Assembly: GCF_000005505.3 (NCBI RefSeq)
Contig: NC_016133.3
Location: 27,878,508 to 27,942,507 of the forward strand
Direction: 5' to 3'
Source: Brachypodium distachyon
Lineage: Eukaryota > Streptophyta > Magnoliopsida > Poales > Poaceae
DNA length: 64,000 bases
The position numbers and the translations under genes were made by a program. Below the pieces are notes generated by a model. That model was not told where the DNA came from. It saw nothing but the letters and a program-made list of their open reading frames with translations, and did not search any database. Shown here one piece after another: positions 32,781-42,839 of this stretch (position 1 is the stretch's first letter; every line of letters starts with the position of its first letter).

Positions 32781-35420
32781 TTACTCTGTTGAAGAGGGAG
32801 ATGACCTCACGGCCATATGGACCTGCCGAGTTATGGACTTCTGGAACCGATTGGTGGGTTTCCCTTTTTGAATCATGCAGATGTGTCTGACCGGAGTCGG
32901 ATATGAATTGGCGACCGTTGTCGGCGCTTCTTGTGGTGGTGCAAGTGCCACTAGGTGCACTGCGCCGGCGAAACTGGCTGGGCACGGAGGAGGAGGAGGA
33001 GCACCAATGGCTAGAGCTCCTGGTACGGGAGGCGGCAAAGACGCATTGACTCCTTCGTTAGGGTATGGAAGCAACCCAGGTAGTTGTGAGAAGCCAGCAC
33101 TGGTTGCCGACTACTGTGTCCTGGCAACCTCAGCATGTAGTTCCTTGAAACGCCGGCACTCGGCTAGAGGGTGACTTGGCTTGATGTTGCCTTGCTCATC
33201 CCTGTAGACGTGAAACGAGCAAGGGGAAGCTAGCTGTTGAGAAAGGGTGGGTTGGTTCCCTTTTCTCTGCCATTGTTGCTTGCGCTTGTCACCACCTCGA
33301 AAACCTCCACCGCGATTCCCGTTCTCCCGACAGCCAAAGTCTGACGGGGAGGCGGCTGCGATGAAATCAGGTGGGTGTGACTCTTCGAAGGCTCGGTTTT
33401 TGCGCTTCCTCCTTCGATCGTGACCACGATCGCCCTCTTCTTCTGGAGATCGGTGCCGTTCATTGCGAACTGAGTCTTCACCGTTGGCCCATCGATTGGC
33501 GATTTCCATCAGGTAGCTGATGGTTGCGGGCCGGACACGAGCCAACTCCTCCTTGAGTTCGACTCGTCGGAGTCCTCGCTTGAAGGCGTCTATGGCGCTT
33601 TCATCGGAGACTTCCTCAGAAGCATGTTTGCTGTTGGTACAGCGCTGGATGTACGAACGGATGGATTGTCCCTCTTTTTGAATGCAAGCTCGGAGTTGCT
33701 CGAGGGAGACGGGTCGTTTGTACGTGGACCTGAAGTTGCAGGTGAAAGCTTGGACGAGCTCATCCCACGAGTCAATGTCGTCTCGTGGTAAGCCGGTTAG
33801 CCACATGCGTGCAAGGTCTCTGAGTTGCAACTGCAGGCACTGCATGGCGGTAGTACGAGAACCACCTTGGCAGCGAATCCCGGTGAGGTAGTCTTCCAAC
33901 CAAGTTTTGGGCTCTTGAGTGCCGTCATACTTGGCTAGATCGGTCGGCAGTTTAAAATTTCTGGGCATCCTAGCTTGGCGGATGCGACGGCTTAAGCAAG
34001 GCGCTCCGCATGTCTCGGCCTCGTGATTAGAGTTCGGCGAGCGGTCGCGATACCTATCTCGCCGATCGTGGTTTGCGACCCGGGGGAACCCTAGTGTTTC
34101 CCTTGGGTGCGAGTCGCGCTCCCTGTGGCCTCGTGGAGGCGGGTCGAGGTTGTGCTAGATTTCTCCTTTGCGGCGGGATGGAGTCCTGTCCCGTGGCGGC
34201 CTTCGGTTGTTGAAATCTTGGTTGATACAAGAAGCCCCTGCCCTATTCAATCCTTCCAGAATCTGTTTGTGAAGCCGCGAGCGCGGATCACTGTCGGGTG
34301 GCTGGATTGTTTGTAGGTAGGTATTGACTACAAGCAAGACAGCCTCCGGGGTTTCTGATATCATATCGCCATGGCCGTCAACTGACATGAAGCTTGGAGC
34401 CAGGTTTCGGGTTGTGTGGTCACGACGCGAGACGTTTCGTCTGGGGAGAGCTCTAGGAGGGGTGGCCCCATCAGAATCGCTGAGTGAACCCGAGCGAGTT
34501 CTTTTGTGTGCCTGGATATCTTCATCCAGTTTCTTCAACCTCTCAGCTTCAAGCTTTTGCTTCTTGACGAAATCCTCTTTCTCTTTGTTCAGGTCGTGTT
34601 GGGCCCTGGCAAGAGAATTGGCATACAATTGCAATTCAGTGGCGGTGGGATCCTTCATGAGGACTCCCGATGCAAGAGCTTCCTGGACTCGAGCCTTCTC
34701 TGCCGCTGAATATCCAGCCGGTGGATTTGCGGATGCACTCGCAGCCGAAGGAGTCGGATTCGGGGCGACGTGATTTGTCATGAAGACTTGAGCGATGGCG
34801 CACTTGGGCGCAAGATCGCTGTTGCCATGGCATCCTTCCCGCTCTGAGCAGTTGCCGGCGTCGCCTGGGACGGGGCTTTCTACAGACTGGGGTGGATTGC
34901 TCTCAGAATCGGAGTAGGTTCCAAGGGAAACCTGTTCTGTTTCGTCGGGTCAACCCGACAAGGTGAGGTCATCATGGCAACTTCCTTGTTCCGAGCGGTC
35001 GCCAGCGTCGCTAGGGACTGGGCTGTTCGCACGTGGGGACGGATCAGCTTTAGAATCAAAGCAGGTACCAGAGGAGACTTGCTTTGCTTCCTTGAGTGGC
35101 CCTGTCGAGCCTGTCGGCGGGTCTTTCTCTGAGGGAGAAAGGAGAAGCAACTCTTCCGGAGTCGAGACAGTCGGACACGGTAGTCGAAGGATACTGAATC
35201 GGACGTGGAACTCGCCGAATATGAGATCCAGGCAGGCATCAAGCTTGTCGAGGACTGCGGGGTTGGCTTGGAGGCGAGCGGTAGAGGACTCGAGGATCTT
35301 TGACTCCGCCTGAGTCGATGACGGTTTTTCTGGATCTAAAACCGCTGAGATCGCGACTCCAACACACGTCTTTCCCACAGATGGCGCCAATGACGAAGAT
35401 GTTACTTTGACAATGTCCAT
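32781..35420 (-). pseudogene. Tat-like element gag, one frame with a few stops
   Basis: A single frame can be followed from 35420 to 32781, interrupted by stops near 34948 (TGA), 34153 (TAG) and 33112 (TAG). The N-terminal third is Ser/Pro/Glu-rich. A coiled coil is at about 34620-34480 (KKQKLEAERLKKLDEDIQ). The Gag core is at about 33960-33500 (KYDGTQEPKTWLEDYL, WDELVQAFTCNFRSTYKRP, IRSYIQRC). A basic RRRKRKN stretch and an FKELHAEVA tail follow. No CCHC zinc knuckle is visible. Gag would form the cytoplasmic particle. The small number of lesions fits the modest LTR divergence. Confidence 0.88.
35371..35390 (-). other. Primer-binding-like site of the Tat-like element
   Basis: On the minus strand TTGGCGCCATCTGTGGG follows the LTR end directly. 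TGGCGCC starts are common in Tat/Athila-type elements. I do not assign the tRNA. Confidence 0.6.
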
Positions 35421-35877
35421 ATTGATGGACTTGTATCTAGGAAAGATTTCGTGTGTGTGTTGGCGAACTCGTCGGCTACCAAGGACACAGGGGACACGAT
35501 TTACCCAGGTTCAGGGCCCTCGATGAGGTAATACCCCTACGTCCTGCTTGTCGGGTCTGTATTGCTGAGTCGATTACAATGGGGTGCCGCAGAGTCTAGA
35601 TGCATAGAGTTGATGAGTGCTTCTAGGCGACTTCTCTCTAAGTTGGGGTCTTCTCTTGGCTCCCCCTCCTGGTCATTTATATATGCAGGAATTTAGGTCT
35701 AAGGTAGAGTCCAAGTCGGTTACAATGAGGAGATGCACTCTAATTAATCTTCCTTGTCTTGTGTTGTAAGATTTGGCATGTAGACTCCTGGAGTCGTAGT
35801 AGGCTTCCTTGTGGGCCCCCAGCTGGACTGTACCGGGTATACTCGAGTCGAGTACGTGGTTAGTCATAACCACGTCA
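35391..35877 (-). repeat. Tat-like element LTR (5' LTR in element orientation)
   Basis: 487 bp, pair of 14283-14769, and the source of the element's transcription if active. About 27 substitutions separate the two by eye. Confidence 0.9.
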
Positions 35878-36084
35878 CCGATCACGTCTGATCATTAATC
35901 GAATCACCCATAATCATCGATCACATGTATCCCCTTGAAGGTTTGGCATAATTCTAGAGCATAAAAAATATATTCCACTTGAACAACAACTTTTTGGAAT
36001 ACAAAAATGCAAATGTTTTATCATACAAGCTGCATGTACAGCTGCAGATCAGAAAACTCATAGTCAGCATATACAAATCTTTTA

Positions 36085-36929
36085 GAGTTAAGTCTATATA
36101 ACACCCTAAACTTTGAGAATGGGACTACTTCACCCCCTGAATTTCAAAACCGGGTACTTAACCCCCTGAACTTTGCGAAACCAGACAAAATCACCCCCTG
36201 AGACCAACCCAAACGGTTTTTGTAGGCGGTTTAGCTGTCATGGCGACTGAAAAATGCTACGCTGTCAGTTGTAGGGAAGGAATAATTGGTTTAGGCAAGA
36301 GAACCCCCCAACTTCCCCTCATCTTTCTCATTATTCATTCCCCTTTATTTTCCCCCGTCCCAATTCCATAAACTAGCTATAGTTCATCCTCAATATTGAA
36401 ATTAGACAGAAACTCGAGCTCAACGCGGGTGTCGAGTGTCTAGTTGCTTAAATATTTGGACATGTTAAGCAAGCTCAGTTCATGCTATTTTAGCTTTTGG
36501 GTAAGTGTATGATATTTGTTACTTTATGGTAAGCATGCTCGTTTTGGTTTGAGATGCAACTGAAATGATGATGTTTTGCAATAAAGAAAATGCTACATCC
36601 GATTACCGCTCTAAAACTGATAGTGTGGCATTTTGCCGTGGGTGATTTATCTGGTTTTGCAAGATTCAGGAAATTAAGCACCCGATTTTCAAGAGGGGGG
36701 AAATTGAGGGGGTTTCCTGCCTAAACCTACTGATCCCTCACTAAAAATGATAGCATAGCATTTGTCAGTCGTCACGTCAGCAAAACCACTTACAAAAACC
36801 GCTTAGGTTGGTCTCAGGGGGTTATTTTACTGGTTTTGCAAAGTTCAGGGCGTAAAGTATCCGGTTTTGAAGTTCAGGGGGTAAAGCAGTCACATCCTCA
36901 AAGTTCAGGAGGTTATATGGACTTAATAC
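36085..36929. mobile_element. Mutator-like MITE with long inverted repeats, 845 bp
   Basis: About 165-bp inverted repeats rich in ACCCCCTGAACTT..GGTACTTAACC words form both ends. The 9-bp duplication AATCTTTTA flanks it (36076-36084; 36930-36938), as expected of Mutator-like elements. The interior is AT-rich and non-coding. Confidence 0.88.
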
Positions 36930-36938
36930 AATCTTTTA

Positions 36939-37740
36939 CTCAAACCCATCTCTAATAAAACAAAAACAATGACCATTTGAAGAGTGTTCATCCATTTCTC
37001 AAGACAAAAGAGAATCTGGTCATCTACAGGGAGGTGGGAGTCACCGGCGGCGGCAAAGATGGGCATCTTGTCAACAGATCTGGGACAGGGGGAGGAGCTC
37101 CGCGCACTGGATCTTCGTGGAAATGGGGCGGCAAGCTGGACGGTGGGCGGAGGGGGCATGCGGCAGGAGGATGAGCAGCTCGGGTGTGGACCTTGGACCG
37201 TGACAGGAGCTAGCTCCATGCCATGATAAGGACGACCTGATCTTTGGGGAGAGAGGCGTCGAGATGGGCGTGGTGACCGGAGGGAGGGAAGCTGGGCGGT
37301 GGCCGGCGGGACCTTCACCAGAGATGCTCGCCGACGGGCACACGTTGGCCTGGATGCGTGGATCTAGAGGAAGAAGGGGAGAGCGTGGTGGCGACTTGGG
37401 GAGAATAGAAAGGCAGTGTTTCTCGGTGGAGACGAGTGAACGGGGTGGCGGTTCGGGAATCCAAAGCAGAAGGGGCAATTTCATTGTTATTTCAGGAAAG
37501 AACCAGTCGAATCGGTATGAACAGTACGGAGAAGCCAGACGGAACTAAGCCAGACGGAAGCTTTCCCTTCTAAACAGCTTATAGCTTCCTGGGACCAAAA
37601 GCACTTGCACAAGCTGTCTAGAAGGGTGCCATAAGCGAAGGTTTGTTGAGAGTACCTCAGGGATATCCATCCAAAGTAGGAAGAGGCGAAGAGCATCCTC
37701 CGCCTTGCTCTTGTTGCTGGACAGGACCGTGGGTCGATTT
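36939..37740. other. Spacer without recognised gene
   Basis: A GC-rich part (37020-37460) has open frames on both strands, but none resembles a known protein and composition explains them. Confidence 0.4.
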
Positions 37741-38066
37741 CGGCTCTGTTTGTTTGGGCTGTGGCTGTGACAGAAGCGGCTGTGGACTGGCTGTGCTGCC
37801 AAAGCTGCTGTGCTGGGGAAGCAGCTGTGATCAAGGTTGGCTGTTTGGCAACATAGCTGTGGAGTAGCTGCGAGCTAAGGAAATACCTGAAATGTCTCTT
37901 TAATGATAAAACCAGTATAACCTGTGCACGACAACCAACACAAATACAAAAACACATTCACACACAAAAATCGCTTGCTTATCTCTTGTATGGTCCTAAA
38001 AATATCAAAAACATTTAATACTTCATATAGATAAGTGTTTTTCATATTACTAAAATATGTAGCAGT

Positions 38067-38835
38067 CTATCTTTGTCGGGAGATATACAGATAGTTGGCA
38101 ATTCTGTCACGCATGGTGTTCATGTTGCTCTCGTCGTGTGAAATTGAAACGTCCTCGCCAAGCAAGGGCGTAGCTCGTTCTCCTCCAGGCATGTAGTTTT
38201 CATCTGCATCACATTTGTCAAACTCTTTATCGCGTAGCTTGCTATCAATGATGAAATTGTGAAGTGCCATGCAAGAATTAATAATGATCGTTTGACTCGC
38301 GATCTTGTACTGCGGCACATCCCTTAGAATGCGCCATTTCTATTTCAAGACACCAAATGAGCGCTCAATCACATTCCGAAGAGAAGAGTGAGCATGCTTG
38401 AACACCTCTAACTTCCCAGTCGGTGGACATCGATTCCGAAATTCTGGAAGATGATACGTTTGGCCTTTAAAAGGAGCTAGATATCCCTTCCGGTTTGGAT
38501 AACCGGAATCAACAAGGTAGTACGTATATACCTACATCCATGGGACAAAAATTATTAGCTACACGTACATAATAAAATAATAAGTTGGTATTGCATAGGT
38601 AGTAAACATATAAATTACCTTCAGGAGGCGAGGGATAAGTACTCGCATACTTGTCCATACTATAATTAAAAATCCATGTGTCATGGGCAGACCCTTCCCA
38701 ACCAGCAACAACAAAGGTAAATCTCATGTCAAAATCACATACTGCCAACACATTTTGACTTGTGTAATCATGTCGTCCTGTGTAGTTCACTGTCTGACTA
38801 GCAGGAACAATAACGGGGATGTGTGATCCGGAGGA
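38067..38835 (-). pseudogene. HARBI1-like transposase fragment
   Basis: Readable from HIPVIVPASQTVNYTGRH (about 38825) through FDMRFTFVVAGWEGSAHD (second catalytic Asp), an intron-like gap at about 38620-38530, YYLVDSGYPNRKGYLAPF, RNVIERSFGVLK (catalytic Glu) and NSCMALHNFIID to a stop near 38067. A TAG at about 38340 interrupts it just after the Glu motif. The N-terminal half with the first catalytic Asp is absent. In its place, upstream sequence (38830-39200) is GC-rich, unrelated DNA that happens to stay open in frame. It belongs to a different PIF subfamily from the transposase at 7029-8409. Confidence 0.85.
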
Positions 38836-39582
38836 GACGAGGATGACAAGAACGAAGGGGGCAGGCGGGCGCCGGAGAGAGATGCAGACAGCTTGGTCCG
38901 AAGAGAGAGATACAGACGTGGAGGCAGGCGGGGCGTCAGGGAGGGAGTGCGGCGGCGGGAGAACGCCGGGCCAGGAGGGCATCTGAGAAGGCCAGCGGCG
39001 GCTGGAGGGAAGGCAGGGGTGGGAGGATGCGAGGCACGTGGGGGCAGGAGGGGCGCCGGGGAAGGAGTGCGGCAGCCGGAGGGCAGGCCACGGCGGCCGG
39101 GCCGGGAGGAACGGCCAGCGGCGGCTGGAGGGCAGGCGGCGGCGCGAGACCCTGCTCCCAATGGAGATGGGATCGATGAAGGGAGAGACGGAGAGATATT
39201 TCACGGGCCAGAGATGAGAGAGAAATAACTGGCTGAATTCACTTTAGCGATGACATATGCCTGGTAATTTCTATCAACTTCCAATAGACAGCGGACTTGG
39301 GTTTTCAAGAAGCCCGAGAAGTATCTTGTGCACGTGCTTTGTCCAATATAACTAAAAGCAGTTTTGGGATTTGGTGAGAAAGTGTGATATGGACATGCTA
39401 ACCATGGATACAACCATTAGAACCCTAATTGTTGGTGTATCTAATAACAATTATAATCAGGTGAATTCAATTACAAAATGTTTTCAATACGTTACTTGCA
39501 AAGAGGCGGAGCTACTATCTTGTGTAATCTTATTATGTAGGCATCTTATTGAACTTTACAAGTCCAAAGTGAAGATGAAGTG

Positions 39583-40395
39583 TGATAGCCTGCAAAGGGA
39601 GATTCAAAGTGAAGCCTATCAAGTCTACTTTCCAACAAATCAAACGGCACATGATTCGGAGCTTGCTAGAGAAAGATATCACGAATTAAAGTTGAATCCG
39701 ATTCGGGTCCGACCTGTCAGGAGACCCGAATTTGTTTTAATCACCCAGGCCGCATCCGGAGTCCAAATCAAGCAAACAAGTACTTGTTGGAAAGGTAATT
39801 ACAAGACCTTTCCAACAGATCTGGCCCCATCAATAGATTGGACTCGTGCTGACCGTGACGGAGAAAACAAGCTGACGGATCTGTTTTTCTGTTTCCTAAA
39901 GAGTTGTAGTTTGTTAGGAAAGTTAGAGATAGAGTTGGATTTCGGCCTCCTTACTCAAGGTGGACGAAAATATCTCTCCCTCCTCCTATTTATGCCCCAT
40001 GAGCCCCCCTATGGAGCCTTGGGTTTTGATTAGATAAAGTTTAGCCATCTTTGCTACTTTCGTGTAATCGCGTGTGTCGGTTAGACCACCTGTTTTACCG
40101 TCGTCAAGACCAACTTATCGTCTCGTTGAGACATTGGTTTGATATAGTATATTCGCAATTTTAGATTGCATCCGCTATTTATCTTGTTTTTGCTTGTTCT
40201 TCGATTGCTTGCAGGAACAAAGACCTTCGTGGTCAGGTTGATCGTGCCCCCGCGTGATCAATAACCCTCTAGAGTTGGTGTATCGATTGCTAAGGCACTG
40301 CCTCATAGGCCGTAGTCGGATCGTCAACGTCACCTCCTACCCAAATCGAGAGTTATCAATTTCATCGAAAGATCGGGCCACCCCGACCCACATCA
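39583..40395 (+). mobile_element. Solo LTR, 813 bp
   Basis: It starts TGATAGCCTGC and ends CCCACATCA, flanked by the 5-bp duplication AAGTG (39578-39582; 40396-40400). Its last 200 bp match 18821-19025, where a TGGTATCAGAGC primer site follows, which confirms both identity and orientation. No internal domain remains. Confidence 0.88.
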
Positions 40396-40499
40396 AAGTG
40401 GGTCCAAATTCGTTGTTTGGTTGGGCTTTAGCTTTTTTTCATTGAAAGCTGCTCTGAAAGCCCAGACAAACTGAGCCGAATATATTTCCCATAGCTACC

Positions 40500-41075
40500 T
40501 GTGTACACATGCCACCTAAAAAAAAAACTGTCCACACATGCAGGTAACAAGTTGGTTGGAAAAGCACATCTCGATCAGCCACCTGCAGCATGTATTTTAA
40601 AAGAAAAACGTGATGGTGTCATGGTGTGGCATCCATGGAGAGGCTTCTATCGCTCCGATGATCACGCAGCACTTGCAGCTGACCGGCCGAAGCCACCACG
40701 TTGGTTACCCGCGACATCACTAATCTATGTGAAGGATAATGGCAACACAAGTTGGGGATATCTGGTCAGATCGATGGGGGATGGTAACGATCCTTCGGAA
40801 GCCGCTGTGCAGAAAACCCGTCCATGGCCGCAAGGTTAAATAGTCTGCTTCAGGAGCAAGTGTCAAAACAATCCGGCAGTTGGACTTTTGCAGATATTCA
40901 AGATATGGCGATCAACGAGTTTAAAAGATGGGTCGTACCACAAGTACTATCCAGGCTGCGGCTACACGCAGCGCTGCGCCAGAATAATCGGGAGAATATA
41001 TTTCACCAAGTTAAGTTCGATTCGCTTTGCCCTCTGTCTTTACTTGGTGAGGGGGCACCTTGTTAGATGTATTTG
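40500..41075 (+). other. Unrecognised open frames, possible gene fragment
   Basis: 40501-40839 encodes 112 residues (with VWHPWRGFYRSDDHA and GNTSWGYLVRSMG), and 40824-41066 another 80 in a second frame (SGSWTFADIQDMAINEF). Codon use and composition look more gene-like than the surroundings, but I recognise no family. It sits between two transposon remnants, so a captured or relict exon is possible. Confidence 0.25.
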
Positions 41076-41282
41076 TGTACATGGCTCACACGGTCGTATT
41101 GGTGTATGGATAAGTTTTAAATATCGGTTTTGCTATATCTATGCACTAAGTCGTATGATTTTTAGTTAGAGATAAGTTGATTCAATGGTTTGTGCTTTAA
41201 ATTCAGAATGAATTTATGAAAAGAGAAAAGGGGAATGACGTCCAGGTATACTAATCACGCGACTCTCATCTGTCAACTGAGA

Positions 41283-42480
41283 TTTTTTTTTTTTATAACA
41301 GAGGATATTCCCCCGACTTCATTAAAGAAAACCATATTCAGTCTTACATAAATATTCCATAACACAGGTCCAACAAACTTGAGGGAAAAGCTGGACTGAA
41401 ACAGCAAAGCTAACTGAACGCCTGCCCACCCAGATGGGAAAACAGCCCCCTAGCGAAGCTGTTAAAACTACAGAAGCAAACAACTCGAAGCACCCAGCAG
41501 AAAATTTCAGCAGGAGCAGTCTCCAGCGAAGGTGCGATTCAGTTCGTCAGGCGGAAGGTCAGCGGCGCCCACCCCTAATGCCTCAGCCGAGACCCGCCAC
41601 AGTCGCCGAGAACACTGTCGAAGCACCTCCTTCATATCGTCTTTCTGCAATCCAGCCCAGTAATCAATCGTAGAGCAAATAGTAAACAAAACATATGACG
41701 GATCACTTGGCCATTTGTTTCGAAAGCAAGCGTCATTGCGAGTTTTCCAAATAATCCAAATGCTTGCCGTCACCCCAACAATAACTAACTTTCTTTCCCG
41801 TCTACTAAACTGCAATAACCAAACATCTAGCAAGTCCTGTACAGAGCAGGGTGTTCGATGAAAGTTAAAACAGACTGTTGCAACTCTCCAGAAATATTGA
41901 GCCAAAGAACAGGTAAAGAATAAGTGATCAATGGATTCCCGTCTTCCACAGAACAGGCAGAGATCACTGCCCTTTCCCCCGTTACTTAACACATCTCTTG
42001 TCAAAATACTACCCTTACTAACTAGCCAAACGAAAATCTTAATCTTCAGTGGTAATTTGACCTTCCAAAAAAAACCATATGGAAAGGGCACCTGGGAACG
42101 TTTCAGTGATCTATACAAAGATCCAACTGAAAATCTACCTCAGGCTTCCAGTTTCCAAAACAGCTTATCCTTTCTATCAACCAGAGTTACTAGTTCACAG
42201 CTAAGTTTCAAGGCCTCCCACTGTCGGAGAGTTTCCCCAACCAAAGACCTTCTGAATCTAATAACACCCCATCCTTCAGTAAAAACACAATGTACAGAAA
42301 TATGAGCATTGAAAGTAAGACGAAAAAGTCTGGGGTACTGAAGGGCCAAGGATTTCTCCCCCCACCATTCATCTAACCAGAATCTGGTTCGTTTACCATT
42401 ACCAACCAGCCTCCTACAACAGCCAAGGAAGACATCTCTAACATGCAAAATGCCAGACCAAAACCACTCATCCTTGACAG
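41283..42480 (-). mobile_element. 5'-truncated L1-type LINE (zf-RVT end)
   Basis: The A-tail is seen as T-run 41283-41294. The minus strand encodes the C-terminal end of a LINE reverse transcriptase: TRFWLDEWWGEKSLA near 42380, PFPYGFFWKVKLPLKIKIF near 42060, and the zinc-finger-like CLFCGRRESIDHLFFTC near 41940. One in-frame stop lies near 42138. The coding tail ends at 41507, followed by a short 3' UTR. No clear target duplication. Confidence 0.88.
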
Positions 42481-42839
42481 CTCATCTTTGGCTGCACTTT
42501 TTACTGAACTTTAATCTCTGTCTTGATGTAATACGATATGTTTTGATTCTCGTGATTCTGTCCATACATGTTAAAAAAAATTGACAGTAAAGAGAGATAA
42601 AATCCTATGCAATTACACGATGCAATGCTGCTACTGGGGGTGCCTATACTTGTTTCTGCTTTCTACATCTCTGCAGAGTTCAGAATAAAGGTTCTTCAGT
42701 TTCTTGCTCAAATCTGTAGGACTCGGGAATCCCCAACAATATATTACAGACACTTCTTTACGCCAATTTGTGGACATCAAGACTTCTATAGATCATGCAA
42801 AGTCCTAATTTTGGAGAAGGAGCTTCACGAGAGCTTCGC

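Larger units (their letters stand above)
14283..35877 (-). mobile_element. Tat-like Gypsy LTR retrotransposon, non-autonomous, with nested insertions
   Basis: Two direct LTRs of 487 bp (14283-14769; 35391-35877) begin TGACG and end CGTCA, and a 5-bp duplication CCGAT flanks the whole (14278-14282; 35878-35882). Read on the minus strand the order is: LTR, primer-binding-like TTGGCGCCATCTGTGGG, gag, protease, a 52-bp minisatellite, an accessory gene on the opposite strand, a roughly 79-bp minisatellite, a purine-rich GGGCACTTGAGGGCTAC, then LTR. Opposite-strand extra genes and tandem repeats near the 3' end are typical of Tat-lineage elements. No reverse transcriptase, RNase H or integrase motif was found, so it would have depended on partners. 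By eye the LTRs differ at about 27 of 487 sites with no indels. The CACTA element and an LTR-retrotransposon fragment lie inside. Confidence 0.9.
37741..40478. mobile_element. Second PIF/Harbinger-like element, broken
   Basis: The left end CGGCTCTGTTTGTTTGGGCT and the right end, reversed, CGGCTCAGTTTGTCTGGGCT form inverted repeats. Inside are a HARBI1-like transposase remnant (-) and a solo LTR. I could not identify a target duplication, so the limits are tentative. A hAT element is the alternative, but the transposase supports PIF. Confidence 0.6.

Noticed and set aside
14283..35877. CRISPR-like array (52-bp and 79-bp repeats)
   Set aside because: The units are contiguous tandem repeats without spacers in a plant retrotransposon, so they are minisatellites.
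41283..42520. Target duplication of the minus-strand LINE (shared CTCATCT)
   Set aside because: The match is short and not adjacent to the T-run, so it cannot be called a duplication.
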